From contig OZ241384.1 in assembly GCA_965200805.1 (NCBI GenBank), forward strand, positions 62,001 to 126,000: a stretch of DNA of 64,000 nucleotides, in the 5' to 3' direction. The notes beneath the pieces were generated by a model, which saw only the letters and a program-made list of their open reading frames with translations, searched no databases and had not been told where the DNA came from. A program made the position numbers and the translations under genes. This document shows positions 54,058-63,786 of the stretch, in pieces. Every line of letters begins with the position of its first letter. The first letter of the stretch is position 1. The DNA is from MPNP01 sp026709725. Its GTDB lineage: Bacteria > Pseudomonadota > Alphaproteobacteria > Rhodobacterales > Rhodobacteraceae.

Positions 54058-54653
54058 AATACACCTTTGGTCGAACGAATATCACTTTGGTCATCAGTCG
54101 TTGCAAGGGCAGAGCGCAGGGCCAGGGCCAGGGCCTTGAAACTCGCCTCAATTCGATGATGATCATTGACCCCCCGAATGACATCGATATGAAGCGTCAG
54201 TCCAGCTGTCTGGGCCAGGGAGCGAAAGAAGTGCGGAACCATCTCGCATGAGAGAGATCCCACACGATCGCGTTTCAAGTGCAGTGATCCGCTGAAATGC
54301 GGGCGCCCCGAGACATCAGCAACCGCGCGTGCCAGTGCCTCATCAAGCGGAGCATAGGCCGAACCAAAGCGGACAATGCCGGCGCGATCTGGACCAATTG
54401 CATCAGCCAGTGCCTGGCCCAACACCAAGCCTGTATCCTCAATACTGTGGTGATCATCGACATTGAGATCCCCCTCGCAGGTCAAAGTGAGACCCCACCC
54501 CGCATGCAGAGCGAGGGCATGCAGCATGTGGTCAAACATGCCAATGCCGGTCCTGACGGCCACATCGCCTGCACCATCAAGGGTCAGGGACACGATAATG
54601 CTGGTTTCGCCGGTCGTGCGATCCAACGTTGCCGTACGCTCTCTCTCAGCCAT
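54054..54653 (-). CDS. hisB: Imidazoleglycerol-phosphate dehydratase
   Basis: The 199-residue monofunctional dehydratase has the metal-binding motifs GIGMFDHMLHALALHAGW, DDHHSIEDTGLVLGQAL, SGSLHLKRDRVGSLSCEMV and GVNDHHRIEASFKALALAL. It converts IGP to imidazole acetol phosphate. There is no phosphatase domain here; that domain is attached to the upstream aminotransferase instead. ATG 54653 overlaps the end of the hisC-HAD gene by eight bases. Confidence 0.96.
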   Translation of the reverse strand: MAERERTATLDRTTGETSIIVSLTLDGAGDVAVRTGIGMFDHMLHALALHAGWGLTLTCEGDLNVDDHHSIEDTGLVLGQALADAIGPDRAGIVRFGSAYAPLDEALARAVADVSGRPHFSGSLHLKRDRVGSLSCEMVPHFFRSLAQTAGLTLHIDVIRGVNDHHRIEASFKALALALRSALATTDDQSDIRSTKGVL

Positions 54654-56322
54654 CAAACAGCCCCCCGTAGTCGTTTCCGGTATCCACAATCCTTGCTGCA
54701 CCGGCGTTCATCAGTGCATCCCGTGCCATTCGTCTTGCGCCGCTGTTCTGACCGGGTGAAAGAACGCCGATCGGCACCACACCGGCCCCAAGGGCAGCAA
54801 CCACATCATCGGGTGTGTCGCCCAACAGCCATGCCGTGCGTGCATCAAGCTGGTCAAGTGCAGCCTGTACAGGTGCCGGATCGGGTTTGAGAGGGGCATC
54901 CTCACGACAGATCACGGCACTGAAATACATGCCGATGTTGTGCTCCGTCAGAAAACAGTCTGCATCGGAACGAGGCCTTCCTGTCACAATGCCAAGAGGG
55001 CCTGATCGAGCCAGTCTTGCGAGCATCTCATGGGTTGGGATCAGCGTCTCATGACGCCGCAACCCCGGCGTCTCGCCTGTGCCCTGATAAATATCTTCGA
55101 AGCATTGGGTAACCTCTCCGAGTGTTGCCTTGATCCCGGCTTCCTTCAGTATCCTGTGCGTCAACGCCCAGTCGTCATTGGCGTTGCCGGCCCGTTTGGC
55201 GGCACCGATCTCCGCCTGTCCAACCGCAATACCAAAGAGTGCACAGGTCTGCACAATCGTTTCCCGATATGATCGGTGAACATCGGCGAGAACGCCATCC
55301 ATGTCAAAAAGGATCGCATCTGGACCCCGATCATGACCTGAGCGATCCCGGATGAGGCAGCCCAATGCACAATCAAGTGCTGCCATCTCTGCATCAGTGC
55401 GGGGGACAGTGACCCGGATATAGCCGGGCATGTGATCAAATCTTCGCACCCGTATTCCCTGTGCTGCCAGTCCCCGTGCAATCCATGCGGCATCCGGAAA
55501 TGAAGCCAGAACAAAATTCGCCTGTGAGGCCAGCGGCACCCCACCCGCCTTAAGCATCATGTCCGCAAGGGCCGGTCGCCAGCGGCAGGTCTGTTCAATG
55601 TGGGCGTTGAATGCAGCCTGACCGAACTGCAGGCACCGCTGCGCAATCGCAATGGATGGACCGGTCAGTGGATAGGGTCCGCCCGTATTGCGCATGGCCT
55701 TGATCCTGCCCGCATTCCCGAGCGCAAAACCGACGCGCAAGCCTGCCAGACCCCAGGCCTTGGACATTGATCGAATCATCACAGTGTTTGATTTCTCAAG
55801 CATTCGTCGTGTGTAATCTTCATCGGCATAGTCAAGGTAGGCCGCGTCCAGAAGAAGCGTGACACCCGGTGGCAGCGCATCAGCGAGCCGTTCGATCTCG
55901 GCTGTCGCAAAGGCATGACCGGTGGGATTGTCCGGCGATATCAAGACGACCAGAGCAGTGTTCTCAGTGATGTGTGCAAGAATGTCCTCATGCGGCATAC
56001 AGCCCCACTCATACTCGATTGGCACAAGTTTGGCATGAGCCATGCGGGCATAGGCCGGGATCATTTCAAATGTCGGCACCGGAAAGAGAATTTCCTGCCC
56101 CGGCATGACAAATGTCCGCATCACGCGGTCAATGGCATCATCTCCACCGGTGGTGGCAAGAACACAGTCCGGATTCGCGCCCAGACAGTCTGCAAATGCC
56201 TGCTCAAGGAGTGCCGGGCTCGCGTAACGGCTGATGAGATCAGGAGCGAGTGCGGTCTTGTCAAGAACCTCCTCTCCAGGGGGTCGGCCCTCGTTATTGG
56301 CCAAATCAAGTGCCGTTTGCAT
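54646..56322 (-). CDS. Histidinol-phosphate aminotransferase fused to a HAD phosphatase
   Basis: Residues 1-325 are a HisC-type PLP aminotransferase (LDLANNEGRPP in place of the L-N-NENP start, ATTGGDDAIDRVMRTF, ISPDNPTGHAF, the PLP lysine in SMSKAWGLAGLRVGFALGN). Residues 335-550 are a HAD subfamily IA domain (ILFDMDGVLAD with Asp340/342, GIVTGRPR, KPDP, LLGDTPDDVVAA), resembling TIGR01548. In this setting the HAD domain is probably the histidinol-phosphate phosphatase, which would place two consecutive steps in one chain. The gene starts four bases after hisG. The aminotransferase N-terminus is short but complete from the NE motif on. Confidence 0.88.
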   Translation of the reverse strand: MQTALDLANNEGRPPGEEVLDKTALAPDLISRYASPALLEQAFADCLGANPDCVLATTGGDDAIDRVMRTFVMPGQEILFPVPTFEMIPAYARMAHAKLVPIEYEWGCMPHEDILAHITENTALVVLISPDNPTGHAFATAEIERLADALPPGVTLLLDAAYLDYADEDYTRRMLEKSNTVMIRSMSKAWGLAGLRVGFALGNAGRIKAMRNTGGPYPLTGPSIAIAQRCLQFGQAAFNAHIEQTCRWRPALADMMLKAGGVPLASQANFVLASFPDAAWIARGLAAQGIRVRRFDHMPGYIRVTVPRTDAEMAALDCALGCLIRDRSGHDRGPDAILFDMDGVLADVHRSYRETIVQTCALFGIAVGQAEIGAAKRAGNANDDWALTHRILKEAGIKATLGEVTQCFEDIYQGTGETPGLRRHETLIPTHEMLARLARSGPLGIVTGRPRSDADCFLTEHNIGMYFSAVICREDAPLKPDPAPVQAALDQLDARTAWLLGDTPDDVVAALGAGVVPIGVLSPGQNSGARRMARDALMNAGAARIVDTGNDYGGLFDG

Positions 56323-56328
56323 GGGATC

Positions 56329-57192
56329 TCAGGGTACAATTTGCTGTGGTCTGGAGACAATCAGATCTGTTGCCCCTCTGGACCGCAATGCGAGGATCAG
56401 ACCGGGCAGATCTGCTTTTGGAACCGCCGCCCGAATGGCATAACCGCTGTTGCCATGGAGTTTGGCAACTGTCGGTTCACGCATGCTTGGCAGGATGGCA
56501 ACCACCGCGTCAAAATCTGCCTGGGGAACATTGAGCTCCAGCATGACCCGCTGTCGTGCCGCCAGCACAGATTCGAGGAGGAGAAGGATGTCATCGACTT
56601 GCGACCGCTTGTCAGCATCATCCAAAACGCACGGATTGGCATAGAGTCGTGTTGATGACTGCATCAACGTATCAACAATCGTTAAACCATTCCCGCGCAA
56701 CGTGTCTCCTGTTGAGATATTGTCAACGACAAGATCTGCATCTTCAGGTGGAAAAGCCTCGGTCGCCCCGAAAGACTGCACCACGGTTCCGTCGATTGAC
56801 TGCTCCGCAACCCAGCGCTTTGCCAGTGTCACATACTCCGATGCCACCGTCAGATGCACGCCATCCGGGAGTCGTCCATTGTCAAGCAGGACCGGGGGTG
56901 CTGCCGCCACAATGCACACGGGATTCAGGCCGGTATCAAGCAACTCAACCAATTCAAGATCAAGTTCGGCCACCCAGTCGGCCCCGGCAAAACCGATATC
57001 CCGTGAGCCGTTGTGCAGCATCCTGACCACATTCTGCGGTTTGAGCAATTTTGCCTCCAAACCCGACCACCCCATGCGCGGTCGGTAGTTTCTCATCCCG
57101 AAACTGATATCGATTCCGGCATCGGTCAACAGCGTCGCCACTGCGTCCTGCAATCGGCCTTTTGGAATCGCTATGCGGAGTCCTGCCTTCTC
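56329..57192 (-). CDS. hisG: ATP phosphoribosyltransferase, long form
   Basis: The 287-residue enzyme begins GLRIAIPKGRLQDAV and has ISFGMRNYRPR, RDIGFAGADWVAEL, VASEYVTLAKRW, ADLVVDNISTGDTL and a C-terminal HisG_C regulatory domain (VMLELNVPQADFDAVVAILP to the end). The long form binds histidine for feedback inhibition and needs no HisZ. ATG 57192 is preceded by AGGA-type sequence; a longer frame goes to 57234. It is the first gene of the six-gene his operon, so the promoter should lie just upstream. Confidence 0.95.
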   Translation of the reverse strand, partial: EKAGLRIAIPKGRLQDAVATLLTDAGIDISFGMRNYRPRMGWSGLEAKLLKPQNVVRMLHNGSRDIGFAGADWVAELDLELVELLDTGLNPVCIVAAAPPVLLDNGRLPDGVHLTVASEYVTLAKRWVAEQSIDGTVVQSFGATEAFPPEDADLVVDNISTGDTLRGNGLTIVDTLMQSSTRLYANPCVLDDADKRSQVDDILLLLESVLAARQRVMLELNVPQADFDAVVAILPSMREPTVAKLHGNSGYAIRAAVPKADLPGLILALRSRGATDLIVSRPQQIVP

Positions 57193-57234
57193 CATTCCTG
57201 CTTCCTTCACCCCAGATTCCCCCCTGGCCAGCAC

Positions 57235-58026
57235 GACGAACCGATCAGGTCTTCGTATCCAGCAATCGTGTCCAACGTACTCATGCCCATGAAAAAAACC
57301 GACATCCTCAATGGAGCCGGCACCGAGAGAGATCTGTCTCCAGCACTAGACCATCACACGGCATCCGGCACAGCGTGATCATGACGGTGATCCATGTTGT
57401 CTATTCGAAGTTGCTTCATGATGGAATCCAGTTTCCAATCACTGCGAAAAATGTCAAGTCAATTTTCTACACACAATGGCTACACTTCCACTCTGAGGCC
57501 AATGGCCCGGGTCAAATCGGAGCAAAGCTATGCCCGAATCTGGATGACGGAAGGAAAAGGTGACATATCAGGACGGCAACTGAGCACCGTCACATCTCGA
57601 AAGAACGGAGATATGCCAATGACCGCCACGACCATCCTGCCACTGACAGGGCCAGAAGACGCCTCCGGGATGCACGGACGGACAGTCTCCGCCGGGGTAC
57701 CCGCGCATGGCTCTAGGCCGCGGTGGAAGCCGGGGTGTCCGAAGTCCTCTCCAGGCATGCGGAGCCGGTCGATGACCCGGTGCGCCACGCGGCCACTGGC
57801 CTGAACACGACGTGATGGCCGGGATCGGCAAGACCCGGGACTGCCCGGGCCGCAGAAGAGCCCTCGTCATGGCCTGCAGGCTCATGATGGCCGCCAGGGT
57901 GAACGGGCGGTGACTCGGGGTCCGGGCACCACGCTGCGGTCATCGGGGGCATTGCAGTCCGTGATGGAATCTGCCAGATGAAGGAAGCCGCCTGATCTGG
58001 TCGTCACCTGCTTTCGGGCATGACCC
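57235..58026. other. Intergenic, no supported gene
   Basis: This is the region upstream of hisG. No leader peptide with a run of His codons and no attenuator-like hairpin is obvious, and no other frame resembles a known protein. Confidence 0.4.
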
Positions 58027-58317
58027 GCTCTGCTGGCCAAAGCAGCAGCATCAGGCGGGGCAGGCGCAGCTGCTGGAGCAATGATCGGCTCCGTTGTCCC
58101 TGTGGCTGGTAATCTCGCGGGTGGTATCGCTGGTTTCATTGTCGGTGCTGCGACCGGAGTGGGTGTCGACTACGGTATTCTGGTCATTGATGAAAAACAT
58201 AACCGTAAAGACAAGGAGGCCGAGCTCATAACTGAACTGCAGAATTTCAGACAGCGGATGTTGACCGCAGTCCCTCCAAGTGAACCGGGAGAAGAAAACA
58301 GAGGCAATCATCCATGA
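58027..58317 (+). pseudogene. C-terminal fragment of a glycine-zipper membrane protein
   Basis: The frame following a TGA reads an Ala/Gly-rich segment (AKAAASGGAGAAAGAMIGSV), two hydrophobic zipper-like stretches (AGNLAGGIAGFIVGAATGVG) and a charged tail (EKHNRKDKEAELITELQNFR). It looks like the end of a larger membrane protein whose start is missing. An ATG at 58081 could give a small 78-residue protein instead. Confidence 0.45.
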
Positions 58318-58342
58318 AGCACGGGATACGCGAGGAGGCGTG

Positions 58343-59602
58343 ATGACGGCGTATGACAGTTAAGGTCTCCGGGCATTTGTCGAGAGTGGTGAGAAATCCC
58401 AACCCCCGGTGTTTGCCGGTCGCGCCGATGTTCTCGAAGACATCATGGCAGCAGCCAAGCAAAGCTGGATGGGGTCGGGTGCACCTGTGCACGGCGTCGC
58501 CGGCCTGACCCGTGTCCTCCAGGGCGCGCCGGGAGCCGGCAAAAGCGCAATTCTGGGCGAACTTGAGACGCATGTGACGGTCGGAAGTCAAGGAAACGGT
58601 CCGGCTCCACGGATTCTCCTGGTCAATAGCGACATGATTGAAGAAAGCGTTTCTGGTGTTCTGTCTCTCCTTTACACGGTCGGCGGCCTGGAGTGTGGTG
58701 TCTGGCAGACACATGGTCAAACCATTCTCAGTGCGATCAAGGGACATCTGACCAGTATTACAATCGCCGGGGCCGAAATCAGTCTCTCGCAGATTCCGCT
58801 TGAAGGTCTGCAGGCCCTGAAAGTGCGGCGGCCTCCCGCACGCTGGACGGCACCGGTAATCGTTGCCATCGACGAGGCCCAGAACCTGCCCTCCGACATG
58901 CATGCATCGCTTGGCCTTGTTCTTCGGGGGCTGCATGAGAGCAGTGCCGGTTTGCCTCTGACCCTCGTTCTGGCCGGATTGAGTGACACCGCCGACCGTG
59001 CCCGCAGCATTGGTCTGACCCGGGGCCTGGCGGTGCACCCCATCGGGTCCCTGCCTCCTGCTGATGTCACATCCCTTGTGACAGATTTCTGTGCCCGTTT
59101 TGGTCTGGAGTTTCAGGGCCACGAGGAATGTCTCAAGCGGTTGGCGGCACCCTGCCAAGGGTGGCCCCGCCATCTTCACTTCGCCCTCCAGGCCCTTGGC
59201 CGCAAGGCCTTCGCCGCAGATGGCAGCCTCCTCTGCATCGACTGGACAGGGGTTGAGGAGGAGGCTGCTGCCAGCCGCATCCGCTACTACCAGGCCCAGC
59301 GGTCCCCGGCGATTAAGGAGTCCGCCTCTCTGGTGGCAGCAGTGATGCATGAACTCACGCCGGGAGCACGCCGGGTTGATGTCATCAATTCTATCATCGC
59401 ACATGAGGGGACGCATCCTGGACGTCAGTGGTCCTTTCCCGGAAACATGGACGCAGAATTGATGGCCGACCATCTCATCCACCAAGGTGCCCTGCACGAA
59501 ATGCCGGACGGCACCCCCACCGCCCCGATCCCCTCGTTCCGGACATATCTCATTGAGGCAGGTCATCTTGATTCTGCACCCCTTCCTGCACCGACAGGAT
59601 GA
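58343..59602 (+). pseudogene. AAA-family ATPase with an early stop codon (paralogue of the 46.6-kb gene)
   Basis: ATG 58343 has a strong GAGGAGG four bases upstream, but codon 7 is TAA (TAYDS then stop). In the same frame the next codons read GLRAFVESGEKSQPPVFAGR, aligning with GLKQFVRRGEKSIPPVFVGR of the 46.6-kb gene. The rest is intact: Walker A VLQGAPGAGKSAILGEL, Walker B VIVAIDEAQNLP, VLAGLSDTADRAR, and the IPSFRTYLIEAGH tail. Restart at GTG 58409 would give 397 residues without the first 22. Thus it is either a nonsense mutant or a gene using a weak internal start. The function of the family is unknown. Confidence 0.72.
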
Positions 59603-60346
59603 TCCTGATGCGCAATCGATGCCGTGAAGAGAAGCCTTTACCGTGATGAGGTGTCAACTCAGAAATCCGCCCTCTGCTCTGATCCCGCCAGAATCGGAGT
59701 TCCCGGATGCCGGCCAAGCCGCTCCAAATCGAACATGCGTTCGGAATGCCCAACACCTGTCCTTGCGGCGGGGCCGGGTGGACGATGGCATTGCTGCCCC
59801 CCGTCCTCCACAACTATCAATGCAACAGACCTCACTCCGCATCCTGCCACTCTCCCCTGTCCTGGTTGCAAACACACTCTCAGCGAGGGTCCGAACCCTT
59901 TCAACGGGACACCGGAACTGCTGCACCGGTGACCACCCCGATCCAGCAGTCGCATGCCGCCAGGCTGAACGCACCTGACTGTCGGCCAATCAGCACAAGC
60001 CAGGTTTCGCCATGCAGGGCAGTATGACGCAGACCCTTGCCAGCAACTCCATGAAGCCGCAAATCGTGATGCTCCGCGACCAGACAGCCCCAATGCCGAT
60101 GCTCACGCCCACCATGGGTCGGACACACCGTCACCGCGCACAGGTCAACCGAAAATCACCACGCGCAAATCGCCGGACAGACAATTCAATGGCCCTGTCA
60201 TCAGATGGTGCAACTTGGGCAGGAAGGGAAAGTGGCCTGCAACTGTTCAGGTTCCTGTACGGCATTCCCGGCCCGAAAGGCGATTCAGGACATCTCAAGC
60301 CGCCCGTGAGGTCGTCCGGCACGATCCGCAGCGCCCCATGGTTCCG
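59603..60346. other. Intergenic, no supported gene
   Basis: Frames on both strands are rich in Pro, Arg and Ser and have no recognisable domain. Confidence 0.4.
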
Positions 60347-60439
60347 GGCCCCGGTCGCGCGGCGGAAACTGCCGGAGATCGTCTGCTGCACCTTGAGGGC
60401 CCGCAGTGCCCGTTCGGCTGCATTCTTGGTCGCGGAAAC
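60347..60439 (-). pseudogene. IS66-like transposase C-terminal remnant
   Basis: A short minus-strand stretch reads KNAAERALRALKVQQTISG and SFRRATGA. This resembles the N-x-AER-LR-LKVxQxISGxFR-xxGA segment near the end of IS66-family transposases. Nothing else of the transposase is visible. Confidence 0.5.
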
Positions 60440-60770
60440 CGTGGGGTCACGGTTGAACCGCTTCCCGAACATGGAGGGCCGGATGGGGAACGCGAAGCCG
60501 GTGAACCGCCCGGAGACACGACCGGGAGCGGCCCGCATTGTCAGACGGAATGCCGGTGGAGAGGGATTGTCGGGTGGGCAAGAACCTGAATGGTCGCAGC
60601 CATATAAATGCGGATGAGGCGGCACCGCTCAGAGAGGCATAGAATGGGGAAATTTCCATTTATTGATCAGTGGTTTACAGATCAGGATCCTTAAAGTTAT
60701 AAATATTTGACGGTGTTGGCGATTTTGTTTAGGTGTCGTCCCGGTGGCCTTGAGCTCATACCTTATATGC

Positions 60771-60777
60771 AAAGGAG
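60771..60777 (+). promoter_or_regulatory. Ribosome-binding site deciding the GPP34-P450 start
   Basis: AAAGGAG lies six bases ahead of TTG 60784, which is a normal distance. A TTG at 60778 directly abuts it and is too close to be used. Confidence 0.7.
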
Positions 60778-60783
60778 TTGCCC

Positions 60784-62865
60784 TTGAATTTGCTTGATGA
60801 GTTGATCCTGCTGCTCCTCAACGAAGAAAGCGGTTACTTTCACCAGGTTCCCGGCTGGAACCTGAACTGTGCGATTGCAAGTGCCAGCCTTGCCGAACTG
60901 GCGCTTTTGGGTCGCATTGACATGGATGTGGACCACCTTTTCATCGCCGACCCGGCGACGACCGAAGATCCCCATCTGGATTCCATCCTGAAGGAGATCG
61001 GCGATGAGCCGCGGAAGCGAAGCACCCAGTACTGGATCGAATATCTCTCACCACGTTCCGAAGCAATCATGGAAGACACGCTGGAGAGCCTTGAGAAGCG
61101 CGGAATCCTGATCCACCATTCCGGCGGGTTCTGGTCCCTCGCCCGGGGCACCTGGCAGACGGACACCTACTCATCACCCGACCAGATACCGAGCGATTTT
61201 GTCAAAGGGCGAATTGCCAAGGTTCTGTTTGGAGATGAAATCCCCCATCCGAAGGACGCAATTCTGGTCGCGCTTGCCAATTCGTGCCATGTCCTTCACC
61301 TCATCTTCCCTCTGGACGACAATGCCGCCCAGCGCATCGACCTTGTCTGCAAACTTGATGCCATCGGTCGTTCCATCGGGGAGGCAACTGCCAAGAGTAT
61401 CACCCACCCGCGTTTTTACCGTGTTCTGAGCACCAAGCCGATTCCCAAAGCCCCGCTGCGCGATCTCCTCTTCAGTCCGGCGTTCCGAACCGGCAATGTT
61501 CCTGCTCTCTTTGCGGATATGGCGCGGAAGAACGGTCCGGTCTTCAGGCTCAATGTACCCTTCAAGAAGGGGGGGATTCTCTTTCTCGTCGGCCGCGAGG
61601 CCAACCGCTGGATGCAGCAGGTCAGCCGCAGCTATGTTCGGTCGAAGGACTACCTCACGGGATTTGAGCAGGAATACGGGGCATCGCGCATTCTGCCCTC
61701 GATGGATGGCACCGATCACTTCCGCATGCGCAAGGCCATTCAGGCAACCTATTCACGTGCAGCACTCGCCGACCGTCTTGATGAGTTGTACCACCACTCC
61801 CGTGAACATCTTGCAACATGGAAGGTCGGCGATGTTCTGCCTGCAGTTCAGGCTTGCAAGGACTTCACCAATGCACAATTTTCACAGCTCTCGGTCGGCA
61901 TCAACACCGAAGAGGACTTCCATGATCTCATCAAGTTCAAAGAGCGTTCTCTCATTGTCCATGTTCAGAAAGTGCTCCCGAAGTTCATGCTGAAAACTCC
62001 GGGCATGAAGCGCCGCAAGAAGCGGATCGGCGATCTGGTGGACCGCATTCAGGCTGCACATACACCGGCCCAGCGCGTCGGGTGCCCCCAGGATATCACG
62101 GACAACATCATGAGTCTGCACGCTGCGGATCCGCAGTTTCTGCCCGAGACAGATCTTCCCTTCTCAATTATTTCTCCCCTGATCGTCAGCCTCTACATGG
62201 GCAATGCACTGAGCTTTGCACTCTACACCCTGCTGCGTGACCCCCAGTTGTACAGGCAAATCCAGGAGGAGTCCGACAGGGTCTTTGCCGAGGGCGACCC
62301 CGAGGCGGAAGCCTTGAGCAAATCGGGAATCGATCTCACCTACCGCTTCCTCATGGAGTCCCAGCGTCTCTACCCGATCATCCCGATGCAGATCAGAACG
62401 GTCATGAACAGCTGTGTGGTCGAAGGCTACGAGCTCCCGGTGGGATCGAATATCTACCTTGTCCAGGCGGCCACGCACTACATGGAAGACATCTTCCCTG
62501 ATCCCTTCTCCTTCGACATTGACCGTTATCAGGCGACACAAGACAGGACCGACCGGGGGACGAACTACGCCCCCTTCGGCCTCGGCACCCACAAGTGTCT
62601 GGGCTTTCGGTGGGTGGAACTCAATCTGGCGGTCAATCTGCTGATGCTTCTTCACTACTTCCGCTTCGAATTGACGCCCGCCAACTACCAACTTCGGATC
62701 AATCCCTTCCCGACGATGTCGCCGACTCGCAAAATGAAGATCCGGATTGCGGAGAAGAGGCACGATCTGTATGCACCGCGTGCACCACGGTCGGCCCATC
62801 GTGTGCCTGCCAGCTCGCTCTCTGGAGCCACCACCTGTCCCTTCAGCGGAGCGGGATCCGAATGA
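60784..62865 (+). CDS. GPP34 (GOLPH3/Vps74-like) domain fused to a cytochrome P450
   Basis: The 693-residue protein has an N-terminal GPP34 domain at about 1-205 (LNLLDELILLLLNEESGY, IASASLAELALLGRIDMD, DPHLDSILKEI, YWIEYLSPRSEAIMEDTLES, KRGILI). A P450 follows at about 225-665: substrate-recognition and C-helix region FRMRKAIQATYS, ExxR in FLMESQRLYP (residues 525-528) and the haem loop APFGLGTHKCLGFR (Cys605). In helix I the usual AGxD/E-T reads YMGNALSFALY, so the acid-alcohol pair that normally activates oxygen is missing. In eukaryotes GPP34 binds PI4P and Golgi enzymes; a role in membrane recruitment is inference. The C-terminal tail is Ser/Pro-rich. An SRPBCC protein gene follows after 227 bp. 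Confidence 0.88.
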   Translation: MNLLDELILLLLNEESGYFHQVPGWNLNCAIASASLAELALLGRIDMDVDHLFIADPATTEDPHLDSILKEIGDEPRKRSTQYWIEYLSPRSEAIMEDTLESLEKRGILIHHSGGFWSLARGTWQTDTYSSPDQIPSDFVKGRIAKVLFGDEIPHPKDAILVALANSCHVLHLIFPLDDNAAQRIDLVCKLDAIGRSIGEATAKSITHPRFYRVLSTKPIPKAPLRDLLFSPAFRTGNVPALFADMARKNGPVFRLNVPFKKGGILFLVGREANRWMQQVSRSYVRSKDYLTGFEQEYGASRILPSMDGTDHFRMRKAIQATYSRAALADRLDELYHHSREHLATWKVGDVLPAVQACKDFTNAQFSQLSVGINTEEDFHDLIKFKERSLIVHVQKVLPKFMLKTPGMKRRKKRIGDLVDRIQAAHTPAQRVGCPQDITDNIMSLHAADPQFLPETDLPFSIISPLIVSLYMGNALSFALYTLLRDPQLYRQIQEESDRVFAEGDPEAEALSKSGIDLTYRFLMESQRLYPIIPMQIRTVMNSCVVEGYELPVGSNIYLVQAATHYMEDIFPDPFSFDIDRYQATQDRTDRGTNYAPFGLGTHKCLGFRWVELNLAVNLLMLLHYFRFELTPANYQLRINPFPTMSPTRKMKIRIAEKRHDLYAPRAPRSAHRVPASSLSGATTCPFSGAGSE

Positions 62866-63092
62866 TGTTTCCCCTGACATTTCCGGACCCCGTGCACCCC
62901 ATGGTCGGCACCGATATTGTCACCAGCCTGCTCATGCTGATTGTGCCTGCACTGACCGCAATCCACCCCTGCAAGCGGATTTGCTGCGCGCCAAACGCAG
63001 CTGCGACGGACCGGGGCTGAGGGGCACGTACAGTGCCGGGCACAGCATCTTCAGCCAGGATACAACAACGAGGAAAGGGAGATTGACCGCAT

Positions 63093-63575
63093 ATGAAACC
63101 AGTCGAGATCAGCCGAACGGTCGCCGCAACTGCGCAGGCCGTGTTCGATGTCGTTGCCAATGGCCGCAACTACGGCAGGGCGATTCCGGAGATTGACACG
63201 GTGGAGTTCCTCACCGAGAACGAAACCGGGGTCGGGGCACAATTTCGCGAGACACGGCATTTCAGCGGCATCCAGGCGCTCTTCGCGAAGGTCTTTGGCC
63301 TGTCGGCAACCAAAAGCGAGGTGACCGACTTCGAGGATGGCAGGATGGTTCGCCTGCTGACCGAAGAGGCGGGAGCTCTCTGGCACACAACCTTTACCGT
63401 AACACCCAATGAAAGCGACGACGAGGCCCGGCTTGACATGCATGTCCGGATAGAGCCGATCAGCCTCATGGGCAAGCTGGTCACACCCTTTATCCGGTCG
63501 GCGGCTGTAAAGGGCATCACCGCCGATGTGGAGGCCGTGAAGGCATATGTGGAGGCGGGTTCACCAGTGGATTGA
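63093..63575 (+). CDS. SRPBCC/START-like (polyketide-cyclase family) protein
   Basis: The 160-residue protein has the helix-grip pattern: VEISRTVAATAQAVFDVVAN, a central RHFSG strand, LWHTTFTVTPNES, and a long C-terminal helix (AVKGITADVEAVKAYVEAG). Such proteins bind hydrophobic ligands. Its place after the P450 gene suggests that it might bind the P450 substrate or product, but the gap of 227 bp is wide. A purine-rich GGGAGA lies 12 bases before ATG 63093. Confidence 0.75.
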   Translation: MKPVEISRTVAATAQAVFDVVANGRNYGRAIPEIDTVEFLTENETGVGAQFRETRHFSGIQALFAKVFGLSATKSEVTDFEDGRMVRLLTEEAGALWHTTFTVTPNESDDEARLDMHVRIEPISLMGKLVTPFIRSAAVKGITADVEAVKAYVEAGSPVD

Positions 63576-63786
63576 GGCGGTGCCTGCCATGAAGGCGCCC
63601 CGGTCACATTGCCGGACGGCGAGCGGGGGACATGGGGGACCGGTTCCGGTGTGGTGCTGTCCGACTTTCTGACTTGAGCGTTTCCCGCACCTGCCGAAGC
63701 ACCACATGCGACCCGGACCGGAAGAACCGCCGGAGAACCTGACAGGCTGTGCGCCGTCTGCGGCAATGTCGGGAGTGCAGGTCAGG

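Noticed and set aside
57193..57400. His leader peptide/attenuator upstream of hisG
   Set aside because: I found no run of His codons and no competing hairpins; regulation is more likely by HisG feedback or an unseen mechanism.
58247..59566. 439-residue minus-strand frame at 58.2-59.6 kb
   Set aside because: It is the exact complement of the AAA ATPase, which has Walker motifs on the plus strand.
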